From the NCBI GenBank assembly GCA_947258945.1, contig CAMYKJ010000095.1, positions 1 to 9,578 of the forward strand: a stretch of DNA of 9,578 nt, written 5' to 3'. Below, piece by piece: positions 1 to 9,156 of this stretch. This DNA comes from an uncultured Ectothiorhodospiraceae bacterium (lineage in GTDB: Bacteria; Pseudomonadota; Gammaproteobacteria; UBA9214). The notes under the pieces were generated by a model. That model did not search any database. It saw nothing but the letters and a program-made list of their open reading frames with translations, and was not told the DNA's origin. The translations under genes and the position numbers were made by a program. Every line of letters begins with the position of its first letter. Position 1 is the first letter of the stretch.

Positions 1-11
1 TTCCAGACTGG

Positions 12-31
12 ATTCCCGCCTGCGCGGGAAT
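12..31. repeat. Palindromic dispersed-repeat-like element at the window edge
   Basis: ATTCCCGC (12-19) and GCGGGAAT (24-31) form a perfect 8-bp stem with loop CTGC. The wording TGGATTCCCGCCTGCGCGGG followed by AATGACG matches a very common proteobacterial intergenic palindrome. It resembles the dRS3-type ATTCCC-N8-GGGAAT of Neisseria, though that family name should not be transferred here. It may continue left of base 1. On the minus strand it is not followed by a T-run, so terminator function is doubtful. Confidence 0.6.
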
Positions 32-50
32 GACGTGTTATTTTTCTATT

Positions 51-144
51 CTCTGTGTGCTCTGTGATCTCTGTGGTGGTTAGTTATTCTTCTTCACACC
101 CTGATCTTATCTTTTTCTCTGTGTGCTCTGTGAACTCTGTGGTG
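51..144. repeat. Two copies of a 28-bp repeat built from a 9-bp period (CTCTGTGNN)
   Basis: Copies at 51-78 and 117-144 differ at one base of 28 (T or A at unit position 18). Each is three successive CTCTGTGNN 9-mers followed by GTG. The start-to-start distance is 66 bp. The flanks are T-rich, and after the second copy comes GCGCCTTGACGACTTTGCG (162-180), which also has a roughly 9-bp pattern. I recall similar CTCTGTG / CTTTGCG strings as dispersed intergenic repeats in proteobacterial genomes and metagenome bins. In one plus-strand frame it reads LCVLCDLCG and LCVLCELCG, but a stop (81-83) follows the first copy, so it is not coding. Confidence 0.75.
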
Positions 145-177
145 ATTTTTTTGTTTTCTTAGCGCCTTGACGACTTT

Positions 178-196
178 GCGCATGATTCAATCGCGC
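178..196. other. Small imperfect palindrome downstream of truD
   Basis: GCGC (178-181) and GCGC (193-196) enclose the palindrome GATT-C-AATC (184-192). It begins 14 bases past the truD stop and could form a short hairpin on either strand. There is no U-tract on the minus strand, so it is not called as a terminator. Confidence 0.25.
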
Positions 197-209
197 CTGC
201 AAGACACCC

Positions 210-1256
210 CTACGTAACCGGACCGTCCCGGTCGTCAATCAGCTCCCGCAGGACCGCCGTGGCGTAACTGCCCGCCGGCAGGCTGAACGTGAGTTCCAGG
301 CAGTCGTCGGTTGGCCAGTCCCGGCTGAAGTCGGCCGGCACGACCCGCAGTGCACGTCGGGCCTGGCGAACACCGGCCGCCGCCAGACCCTCCAGCCAGG
401 TCCCGTAATCAGCCAGCACTGCCGACTCGAGCGCCAGGCACTCGCCCCTGACCGGTGTCTCGCCGCTCCCACAGAGCGGGCCGGTTGGATGTACATCAAG
501 TTCCCGAACGCGGCGCAGCAGATCATCATCGATGCTGTCGACGATAAAAAAGCTGTGACTGCCGTCGAGCTGCATGGCATCACCCTTAAGGGGACTGTCC
601 CAGCAACCCAGCGCAATACGTTCAGACAACACCCGGTTAAACAACAGCGCACGTACTGACGACAGCGCCAGGCTGCGCTGGTTGCGCGACAGGCGCAATC
701 GCGGGTTGGCGAACAGTCGTTCCGCGTTACACAGGTTGCTGCCGTCGCGACCGAAACGCTGCGCGCCGAAATAATTCGGCACCCCGGCATTGCGTACCTG
801 GTCCAGGCGCTGCCCGAGCAGTTCCCGGTCGCCACGCAGGTCGCGAATGACCAGCCGGAAGGCATTGCCCCGCAGGGCGCCGCGCTGCAGCTTGCGCGCA
901 TGCCGGGCATGCTGCAGCACACGGGTATTTTCATCATTGAGTTGCGCCCAGTCCGGGTCATCGCAACCAGGCAGGTGTACCGAGAACCACTGCTCGGTCA
1001 CCGCATGGCGGTCTTTCAGGCCGGCGAAACCGACGTTCCGCGGATGCACGCCGGCGATCTTCGCCAGCCGTTCTGCAACCACCGGGGTGTTTGCATTGCG
1101 CTTGCGCACCCGGACCCAGGTATGCTCGCCGCTGCCTGCCGGTTCGAGCAGGGGCAGCTCGGTGACGCGAAAGTCTTCCGCGGCGTGGCGGATCGTACCG
1201 CTCGCCACCGGCTTGCCGTGCGCACGGGCCAGCGAATGGATTGCCTGTTCGAGCAC
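210..1256 (-). CDS. truD: tRNA pseudouridine(13) synthase TruD
   Basis: TruD converts U13 to pseudouridine in tRNA-Glu. The 348 residues match the E. coli length of 349. HGKPVASGTIRHAAEDFRVTELPL covers about 13-36, and GSGEHTWVRVRKRNANT about 41-57. The catalytic aspartate is Asp82 in GFAGLKDRHAVTEQWFSV (76-93). RHARKLQRGALRGNAFRLV (118-136), GVPNYFGAQRFGRDGSNL (158-175) and the closing LPAGSYATAVLREL follow. The start is taken as GTG (1256), 14 nt after the ispF stop, because it gives the same distance to HGKP as in E. coli and no ATG is available; no clear ribosome site is seen. The stop is TAG at 212-210. In E. coli surE, pcm, nlpD and rpoS follow; here there is a repeat-rich non-coding stretch, so the cluster may end at truD. 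Confidence 0.97.
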   Translation of the reverse strand: MLEQAIHSLARAHGKPVASGTIRHAAEDFRVTELPLLEPAGSGEHTWVRVRKRNANTPVVAERLAKIAGVHPRNVGFAGLKDRHAVTEQWFSVHLPGCDDPDWAQLNDENTRVLQHARHARKLQRGALRGNAFRLVIRDLRGDRELLGQRLDQVRNAGVPNYFGAQRFGRDGSNLCNAERLFANPRLRLSRNQRSLALSSVRALLFNRVLSERIALGCWDSPLKGDAMQLDGSHSFFIVDSIDDDLLRRVRELDVHPTGPLCGSGETPVRGECLALESAVLADYGTWLEGLAAAGVRQARRALRVVPADFSRDWPTDDCLELTFSLPAGSYATAVLRELIDDRDGPVT

Positions 1257-1270
1257 GCGGTCGGGCGCGA

Positions 1271-1741
1271 TCAGTCGTCCAGCAGGACAATGGCGAACGC
1301 GGCAATGCCCTCGCCCCTGCCGGTGAAGCCGAGATGTTCGGTGGTGGTGGCCTTTATATTGACCCGGGCGGCTGTTACGCCGAGGTCCGTACTGATGTAT
1401 TCGCGCATCTCGCCAATCCAGGGCGCCAACCTGGGCGCCTGCGCGACCACCGTGATATCGGCATTCACCAGCGCCAACCCCTCCTCGCTGACCAGATCGT
1501 TGACCTTGCGCAGCAACACGCGGCTGTCGATGTCGCGCCAGGCGGAATCGTCGGGCGGAAAATACTGGCCGATATCGCCTAGCCCGGCCGCACCCAGCAG
1601 CGCATCACACAATGCATGCAGCACCACATCGCCGTCCGAGTGCGCTTGCAGGCCGCGGTTAAAGGGAATGGTGACGCCACCCAGCACCACCGAATCGCCC
1701 TCACCAAAGGCATGCACATCCACGCCCTGTCCGATTCTCAT
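1271..1741 (-). CDS. ispF: 2-C-methyl-D-erythritol 2,4-cyclodiphosphate synthase
   Basis: IspF cyclises CDP-ME 2-phosphate to MEcPP with release of CMP, two steps after IspD, as a trimer with a divalent metal. The 156 residues (E. coli about 159) start MRIGQGVDVHAF. Asp8, His10 and His42 are the metal ligands. AHSDGDVVLHALCDALLGAAGLGDIG (33-58), the VVAQAPRLAPWI loop (98-109) and KATTTEHLGFTGRGEGIA (130-147) are all present. The ATG at 1741 overlaps the ispD stop by four bases (ATGA). The stop is TGA at 1273-1271, with the truD start 14 nt further on. No defect is visible. Confidence 0.97.
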   Translation of the reverse strand: MRIGQGVDVHAFGEGDSVVLGGVTIPFNRGLQAHSDGDVVLHALCDALLGAAGLGDIGQYFPPDDSAWRDIDSRVLLRKVNDLVSEEGLALVNADITVVAQAPRLAPWIGEMREYISTDLGVTAARVNIKATTTEHLGFTGRGEGIAAFAIVLLDD

Positions 1742-2448
1742 GCCACTGACCTCGCCTGCAGATGGAATGCTGCCAGCGCCAGGTCTGGCGGCAGGGTGAT
1801 CTTGATATTATCCCGATGACCCAGGACCATGCGCGGCCGGTGACCGGCCAGTTCCATGGCCGCCGCCTCATCGGTCACCAGCCGGCCGCCGGACAATGCC
1901 TCGCGCAGGGCCGTGCGCAACGGTGCCAGCCGGAACATTTGTGGCGTCAGGGCGTGCCACAGCCCCTCGCGCGCCACGGTCCGTTCGATCCGCCCGTCCG
2001 CAGCGACCTGTTTCATGGTATCGGCGACCGGCACCCCCAGCAAACCTCCGGTATCGTCATCGACCAGCGTATCGATCAGCATCACGATGTCTTCCGCACG
2101 CAGGCAGGGACGCGCCGCATCGTGCACCAGCACCCAGTCACTGTCATGGGCCGTCTGTGCCAGGTGGTCCAGCGCATTGAGCACCGACTGACACCGTTCA
2201 TCGCCGCCGGCCACCGATTCAAGCGGGCGTTTGCGGTAATGGCCGGCTATTACCGGCCAGTCAGCATCGTCCGGCGCAACGGCAACCACGATGGAATCGA
2301 TGCGTGGACAGGACAACAGAGCATCGAGGGTGTGTTCGATGACCGTTTTTCCGGCAAGCGGCAGGTACTGTTTGGGTGTGTCCGACGCCATGCGCCTGCC
2401 GGCACCGGCCGCCGGCACCACGACCCGGACTGTCGGTTCGGCAGGCAT
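1738..2448 (-). CDS. ispD: 2-C-methyl-D-erythritol 4-phosphate cytidylyltransferase
   Basis: IspD uses CTP to make CDP-methylerythritol from MEP, the third step of the MEP isoprenoid pathway. The 236 residues fit the family exactly. The nucleotide-binding start is VVPAAGAGRRMASDTPKQYL (10-29), with the Arg and Lys that contact CTP phosphates. Others are GGDERCQSVLNAL (81-93), VHDAARPC (108-115), GVPVADTMK (138-146), LTPQMFRL (168-175), TDEAAAMELAG (192-202) and GHRDNIKIT (210-218). The ATG at 2448 directly follows the ftsB stop. The end overlaps ispF in an ATGA arrangement (1741-1738), so the two are probably translationally coupled. CTP for this step would come from the product of pyrG, two loci upstream in the same cluster. 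Confidence 0.97.
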   Translation of the reverse strand: MPAEPTVRVVVPAAGAGRRMASDTPKQYLPLAGKTVIEHTLDALLSCPRIDSIVVAVAPDDADWPVIAGHYRKRPLESVAGGDERCQSVLNALDHLAQTAHDSDWVLVHDAARPCLRAEDIVMLIDTLVDDDTGGLLGVPVADTMKQVAADGRIERTVAREGLWHALTPQMFRLAPLRTALREALSGGRLVTDEAAAMELAGHRPRMVLGHRDNIKITLPPDLALAAFHLQARSVA

Positions 2449-2718
2449 CTATTCCACGATCTGGTAGAAGGTCTCGCCGTCCTTGATCATGCCGAGGTCT
2501 TCCCGGGCATGCTCCTCGATGGCATCGAGCCCTTCTTGCAGGTCACGGACCTCGGCGTCGAGCATGTCGTTGCGTTCGCGCAGGCGGATATTTTCCTCGT
2601 GCTGGTCCTCGACCTCGTTGCCCAGCTGGATGACGTCAGGCAGATTGCCGTCGCCGATCCACAGACGATACTGCAGGTAAACCAGCAACAGCACCAGCAG
2701 GATGATGATGGGCTTCAT
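2449..2718 (-). CDS. ftsB: Cell division protein FtsB
   Basis: FtsB is a small bitopic inner-membrane protein that joins FtsL and FtsQ in the divisome and helps activate septal wall synthesis. The 89 residues have a short cytoplasmic end (MKP), one membrane helix (about 4-18, IIILLVLLLVYLQYRLW) and a GDGNLPDV turn (22-29). A periplasmic coiled coil (about 30-70, QLGNEVEDQHEENIRLRERNDMLDAEV) and the ARE(D)LGMIKDGETFYQI ending (71-87) complete the family pattern. Length is close to the ~100 of E. coli. The ATG at 2718 is preceded by AGGA only a base or so away, so translation initiation may be weak. The stop TAG (2451-2449) abuts the ispD ATG. The ftsB-ispD-ispF-truD order is the same as in E. 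coli. Confidence 0.95.
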   Translation of the reverse strand: MKPIIILLVLLLVYLQYRLWIGDGNLPDVIQLGNEVEDQHEENIRLRERNDMLDAEVRDLQEGLDAIEEHAREDLGMIKDGETFYQIVE

Positions 2719-2771
2719 TCCTGTACATACCCCGAACGGCTATGACCGATACGCACGCCGGCCGCCTGTTT

Positions 2772-4164
<1,393 letters not shown>

Positions 4165-4173
<9 letters not shown>

Positions 4174-4914
4174 CAGCGAGTTCTCCGGCAGCGGGCCTGC
4201 CTTGACCGTGGCATCGATGGCCTGCAGGGTTGCAAGCAGCGACTGCAGATCGCCCAGCGGCCAGGCATTCGGGCCGTCGCTGAGTGCGACCGACGGGTCG
4301 GGATGCGTTTCCATGAACAAACCGGACACGCCCGCCGCAACCGCGGCCCGCGCCAGCACCGGCACGAATTCCCGCTGACCCCCGGACCTGTCGCCCTGGC
4401 CGCCGGGCAACTGTACCGAGTGCGTCGCATCGAACACGACCGGCACGTTGCAGTTGCGCATCACCGCAAGCGAGCGCATATCCGAGACCAGGTTGTTGTA
4501 GCCGAACGAGGCACCGCGCTCGCACACCATGATCTGTTCGTTACCCGTGGCCAGCGCCTTGTCGGCCACGTTCTTCATGTCCCAGGGCGTTTGCAGGACA
4601 TCCACCACGGCGGCCACTTCATCCAGCGGGGTGTCTTCGTGCACATCGGTCAGCACCGGCACACCGATCTGCGCACGGACCGTCTCGAGGATACGCAGCC
4701 CCTCCTCCATACCGGGCCCGCGAAAACTCGTATGCGAGGAGCGGTTGGCCTTGTCGAAGGATGACTTGTAGATAAACGGCATGCCAAGTGCCGCGGTCAT
4801 TTCCTTCAGTTGTGCGGCCGTATCGAGCGCGAGCGCCTCGCTTTCGATAACACAGGGTCCGGCAATCAGGAACAGCGGATGTTCGAGCCCCGCCTCAAAA
4901 TTACATAACTTCAT
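4165..4914 (-). CDS. kdsA: 3-deoxy-8-phosphooctulonate (KDO-8-P) synthase with ~30-residue internal deletion
   Basis: KdsA condenses PEP with arabinose-5-phosphate to KDO-8-phosphate for the LPS inner core. Landmarks are [12 protein letters not shown] (15-26), [23 protein letters not shown] (50-72), [26 protein letters not shown] (85-110), [22 protein letters not shown] (131-152), [13 protein letters not shown] (161-173) and [18 protein letters not shown] (201-218). Cys21, His165, Glu202 and Asp213 fit the ligands of the metal-dependent class; metal-independent enzymes have Asn in place of that Cys. At P110-W111 the usual AFLCRQT...NIKKGQFLAP segment of about 30 residues is absent without a frame change. 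The length is therefore 249 rather than about 280. That segment supplies PEP-site lysine and glutamine residues, so the protein as written should be inactive. The ATG at 4914 lies 30 nt after the pyrG stop; the ribosome site is weak. The stop is TAA at 4167-4165. Confidence 0.95.
4582..4587 (-). other. kdsA in-frame deletion junction
   Basis: The codons CCC TGG (Pro110-Trp111) join LQTP directly to WDMKN. In close relatives about 30 residues separate these motifs, and the missing block itself ends in ...LAP before WDMK. A short CC-rich identity at both ends could have guided either a real deletion or a false overlap. The expected missing length is about 90 nt. Confidence 0.8.
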
Positions 4915-4944
4915 AATGTGTAGTCCCGCGTATTAGGATCGGAT

Positions 4945-6481
<1,537 letters not shown>

Positions 6482-6526
6482 TTACCTGGAACAGCACGCG
6501 GCAAAGGTGCCACGAGACGGGAGTTG

Positions 6527-6555
6527 ACTCTACCAGAAGCGTACCGCCACCTCAA
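6527..6555 (-). promoter_or_regulatory. Possible promoter for pyrG overlapping the tilS stop
   Basis: On the minus strand TTGAGG (6555-6550, 4 of 6) is 17 nt from TAGAGT (6532-6527, 4 of 6). A TGG immediately before the second hexamer makes an extended -10. Initiation would leave a leader of about 42 nt before the pyrG ATG at 6478. Nothing in this leader is a convincing regulatory structure. Low certainty. Confidence 0.28.
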
Positions 6556-7904
6556 TCTGATCGATGCCCGTCAGGCTGCCGCCGGTCCAGCCAGTCGATC
6601 CGGTAACCGGCCTCGCCCGGCCCGGCCTGAAACGGTTCGCAAATCCACATTCCCGCCACCGCGGCCAGCTCGTTTTCAACATACAGCAGGGGAATGCGAT
6701 GCCGCTGCCAGGGTGGCACGCCTGCTTCCTGGAACAGTTTTTTCAATGCATGCCGGTGGCCGCGCCCGGCCGGCCGGCAGGTCTCGCCACCCCGGCGCCA
6801 GCGGATACGGACCCCGTCCGCGCCAATGGCCGCGCGGCGCAATCCCTCGCCGACCCCCGGGGTGGCCGTGAGCACGGCGCCGTCCGTCAGTGGCAGTGGT
6901 GCGTCAAGCCGCCAGGCACACTCCGGCCGGGGCTGGTCCGGCAGCGCAACCGGCAGTACGAACAACTCGTCACGATAGCGCCGCAGCGCGTGTCTTCCCC
7001 ACTGCACACACGGCATGGCATCCCGCCGGCTGTCCAGGACATCGTGCTGAACGCGGGTGAGTACCGCGGCCGATGGTGCATGCCCGGCCTGTTGTTTCAT
7101 CCAGAAACGCAACAGGTTGCGCTGCCGCGCCGGTGACAGCGCTTGCAGCGCGGACACCATCAGGGTATCGGTGTCCCGGCCGCCGGCGGCCTGCCGGTCG
7201 TCCATCGCCAGCGAATCCAGCAGGCCGGCCGCCTCGGCGGCATGCGCGGCACTGCGCGACAGATTGCCGGACAGCGCCGGCCAGCGTGACTGCAGCAACG
7301 GCATGACCGAGTGGCGCAGGAAGTTGCGGTCAAGGCCGGTCTCGGCGTTGCTGGGATCCTCGATCCACTCCAGCCCGGCCGCAAGCGCGTAGTCATGCAG
7401 GGCCTGACGACTGACCGACAGCAGCGGCCGCAGGTGGATACCCTCCCCGAACGCCGTGCAGGCCGGCATGGATGCCAGGCCAGGTACACCGGCACCGCGC
7501 AGCAGCTGCAACAGCAGCGTTTCGGCCTGGTCGTCCTGGTGCTGCGCCGTCAGCAGGCAGTGGTCCGGCGCCAGCCAGTCGGCCAGTGCCGCGTAGCGCG
7601 CATGTCGTGCAGCCGCCTCCGGACTTTCACCCCGGGCGGGCCGTGCATCCACCTGCAGCACGGACAGGGGAATGCTGTGGTCTGCGCACACACGGCGGCA
7701 ATGGTCTGCCCACCTGTCTGCATCCGCCTGCAGGCCGTGATGCACGTGCACCGCACCCACGGGGATATCGAAACGGCCGCGTAGTCCGGCCATGGCATGC
7801 AGCAGGGCCGAGGAATCCAGCCCGCCGCTGTAGGCCACCTGCCAGGCGGCCGGCAGCGGCTGTGACAACAGCTGGCCGTAGAGAGTGTCGGACGAGAAAT
7901 TCAC
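6552..7904 (-). CDS. tilS: tRNA(Ile)-lysidine synthase
   Basis: TilS attaches lysine to C34 of the CAU-anticodon isoleucine tRNA, using ATP, so that the tRNA reads AUA rather than AUG. The N-terminal PP-loop ATPase motif is AYSGGLDSSALLHAM (24-38). Further family marks are HVHHGLQADADRWADHC (53-69), AQHQDDQAETLLLQLLRGAG (120-139) and the DPSNAETGLDRNFLRH stretch (183-198). The C-terminal TilS domain shows RWRRGGETCRPAGRGHRHALKKLFQEAG (368-395) and PPWQRHRIPLLYVENELAAVAG (397-418). Its 450 residues are close to the 430-450 usual in gammaproteobacteria, with no gap. The start is a GTG at 7904, chosen because it leaves the expected ~25 residues before SGGxDS; no good ribosome site is visible. 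It sits between accA and pyrG, whose ATG is 73 bp downstream. The stop is TGA at 6554-6552. Confidence 0.97.
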   Translation of the reverse strand: MNFSSDTLYGQLLSQPLPAAWQVAYSGGLDSSALLHAMAGLRGRFDIPVGAVHVHHGLQADADRWADHCRRVCADHSIPLSVLQVDARPARGESPEAAARHARYAALADWLAPDHCLLTAQHQDDQAETLLLQLLRGAGVPGLASMPACTAFGEGIHLRPLLSVSRQALHDYALAAGLEWIEDPSNAETGLDRNFLRHSVMPLLQSRWPALSGNLSRSAAHAAEAAGLLDSLAMDDRQAAGGRDTDTLMVSALQALSPARQRNLLRFWMKQQAGHAPSAAVLTRVQHDVLDSRRDAMPCVQWGRHALRRYRDELFVLPVALPDQPRPECAWRLDAPLPLTDGAVLTATPGVGEGLRRAAIGADGVRIRWRRGGETCRPAGRGHRHALKKLFQEAGVPPWQRHRIPLLYVENELAAVAGMWICEPFQAGPGEAGYRIDWLDRRQPDGHRSD

Positions 7905-7931
7905 GATCTGGTTACTGCATAAAATTTGCTG

Positions 7932-8019
7932 TAGGTGCGCTCCCCGCCTTCGCGGGGACAGGCCGTGAGGCGCTGATTGTATGCCGGTGTCGGGCGTTCG
8001 CTGTTACAGGCCGCACCTA
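7932..8019. repeat. REP/REPIN-like inverted-repeat element between accA and tilS
   Basis: The element is bounded by 8-bp inverted ends, TAGGTGCG at 7932-7939 and CGCACCTA at 8012-8019. Just inside the left end is a perfect 7-bp hairpin, TCCCCGC-CTTC-GCGGGGA (7941-7958), followed by CAGGCC. Inside the right end the plus strand also reads ACAGGCC but has no comparable hairpin. This resembles two inverted REP-type units, the right one decayed. It fills most of the 149-bp gap. Such elements are dispersed, non-coding and often multicopy in GC-rich gammaproteobacteria; copy number cannot be judged here. Confidence 0.5.
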
Positions 8020-8036
8020 TGCATACGTCAAAAAAG
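8008..8036 (-). promoter_or_regulatory. Possible sigma70 promoter for tilS
   Basis: On the minus strand, downstream of accA, TTGACG (5 of 6 matches to the -35 consensus) follows a run of T and is separated by 17 nt from TGTAAC (4 of 6 matches to the -10). It lies partly over the right end of the REP-like element and would give a leader of about 95 nt containing the GC-rich hairpin. The evidence is pattern matching only. Confidence 0.3.
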
Positions 8037-8053
8037 TCGTCGCCCAGGCAGCT

Positions 8054-9013
8054 TCATTTCTCAGTGAACTCCCCGTAGTCCATGAGGCGCTGGTAGCGGG
8101 CACTGACCAGATCGTCCAGCGACTGTTCGCGCAGGCCGGTCAGCTTTTCGACCAGCACCTGCTTGATGTTCGCCGCGGTGGCATCGACGTCCCGGTGGGC
8201 GCCGCCCAGTGGTTCCTCGATGATGCCGTCGACCAGGCCGAGCTGGTGCAGCCGGCCGGAGGTGATACCCAGCGCCTCGGCGGCGTCGGACGCCTTGTCG
8301 GCACTCTTCCACAGGATGGAGGCACAGCCCTCCGGTGAAATGACCGAGTAAGTGCTGTACTGCAGCATCAGGGTGATATCCCCCACACCGATCGCCAGGG
8401 CACCGCCGGAGCCGCCCTCGCCGATGACCGTGCAAATCACCGGCGTGCGCAGGCGGGCCATTACCAGCAGGTTGCGCGCGATGGCCTCGCTCTGCCCGCG
8501 CTCTTCCGCACCGATACCGGGATAGGCACCCGGGGTGTCGATGAACGTCAATACGGGCAGACCGAAGCGCTCCGCCATCTCCATCAGACGCAGCGCCTTG
8601 CGGTAACCCTCCGGGCGGGGCATGCCGAAATTCCGCTGCAGTTTTTCCTTGGTGTCGCGCCCCTTCTGCTGGCCAATGACCATCACCGGTATGTCATCCA
8701 GGCGCGCGATGCCGCCGATGATGGCATGATCATCGGCATAGTGACGGTCACCGTGCAGCTCCTCGAAACCGTCGAACATACGGATGATGTAGTCCATCGT
8801 GTAAGGACGCTGCGGGTGGCGTGCCAGCTGGGAAATCTGCCAGGACGACAGGTTGGAAAAGATCGACTCGGTCAACTCGCGGCTCTTGGCCTTGAGCTTG
8901 TCGACTTCCTCGCTGATGTTGACGTCCGCATCATCGCTGACGTAGCGCAATTCGTCGATTTTCGCCTCGAGCTCGGCAATAGGCTGCTCGAAGTCCAGAA
9001 AGTTGAGATTCAT
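8054..9013 (-). CDS. accA: Acetyl-CoA carboxylase carboxyltransferase subunit alpha
   Basis: AccA pairs with AccD to form the carboxyltransferase that moves the carboxyl group from biotin-BCCP to acetyl-CoA, the committed step of fatty-acid synthesis in the cytoplasm. The 319 residues equal the E. coli length and show no gap. The N-terminus has the usual [18 protein letters not shown] helix (about 6-23). The crotonase-fold core has [18 protein letters not shown] (114-131), the [18 protein letters not shown] loop (157-174) and the glycine-rich [16 protein letters not shown] oxyanion region (197-212). [13 protein letters not shown] (224-236) follows. The start is ATG at 9013; upstream bases give only a weak ribosome site (GGA about 9 nt away). 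dnaE lies 143 bp upstream and tilS 149 bp downstream, so it may be transcribed partly from its own promoter. The stop is TGA at 8056-8054. Confidence 0.98.
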   Translation of the reverse strand: MNLNFLDFEQPIAELEAKIDELRYVSDDADVNISEEVDKLKAKSRELTESIFSNLSSWQISQLARHPQRPYTMDYIIRMFDGFEELHGDRHYADDHAIIGGIARLDDIPVMVIGQQKGRDTKEKLQRNFGMPRPEGYRKALRLMEMAERFGLPVLTFIDTPGAYPGIGAEERGQSEAIARNLLVMARLRTPVICTVIGEGGSGGALAIGVGDITLMLQYSTYSVISPEGCASILWKSADKASDAAEALGITSGRLHQLGLVDGIIEEPLGGAHRDVDATAANIKQVLVEKLTGLREQSLDDLVSARYQRLMDYGEFTEK

Positions 9014-9046
9014 CAGGTATCCGGTAAATGTTTCAAACTATTGCTA

Positions 9047-9075
9047 ATAGTACCGTTTCCGCGGTGTCCGGTAAA
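9047..9075 (-). promoter_or_regulatory. Possible sigma70 promoter for accA
   Basis: On the minus strand, TTTACC (9075-9070, 4 of 6 matches to TTGACA) and TACTAT (9052-9047, 4 of 6 matches to TATAAT) are separated by exactly 17 nt. They lie in the only AT-rich part of the dnaE-accA gap and would start transcription about 25-30 nt before the accA ATG. The hexamer matches are modest and the call is tentative. Confidence 0.3.
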
Positions 9076-9132
9076 ATTCCCGACCGCCGCATGGATTTGA
9101 CGTTGCAGGAGCGGACTGCGTCCGCGATAAAT

Positions 9133-9150
9133 GGCCTGAGGTCTCAGGCC
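9133..9150 (-). terminator. Hairpin just downstream of dnaE, weak terminator or attenuator candidate
   Basis: A perfect inverted repeat (GGCCTGAG / CTCAGGCC around two bases) starts 6 nt after the dnaE stop. It would form an 8-bp stem, or 7 bp with a 4-nt loop. On the minus strand it is followed by ATTTATCG, so the U-tract is poor. It may reduce rather than stop read-through into accA. This is inference from sequence symmetry only. Confidence 0.4.
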
Positions 9151-9156
9151 GGGCAG

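Noticed and set aside
51..144. CRISPR-like pair: two 28-bp repeats with a 38-bp spacer
   Set aside because: Only two copies, the repeat is itself a simple 9-bp period, the flanks are T-rich with no leader, and no cas gene is present.
900..1799. 299-codon plus-strand open frame antisense to truD/ispF
   Set aside because: No domain or ribosome site, entirely opposite conserved coding sequence; treated as a shadow frame.
1762..2745. 327-codon plus-strand open frame antisense to ispD/ftsB
   Set aside because: Composition is His/Arg/Gln-rich with no recognisable family and it lies opposite two fully conserved genes; such antisense frames are expected in GC-rich DNA.
8030..8053. Intrinsic terminator after accA (run of six T on the minus strand)
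   Set aside because: The bases before the T-run form no stable stem; the run more likely belongs to the -35 side of the possible tilS promoter.
7472..8338. 288-codon plus-strand open frame across tilS, the REP-like element and accA
   Set aside because: It runs through a repeat and antisense to two conserved genes with low-complexity Pro/Arg/Ala composition.
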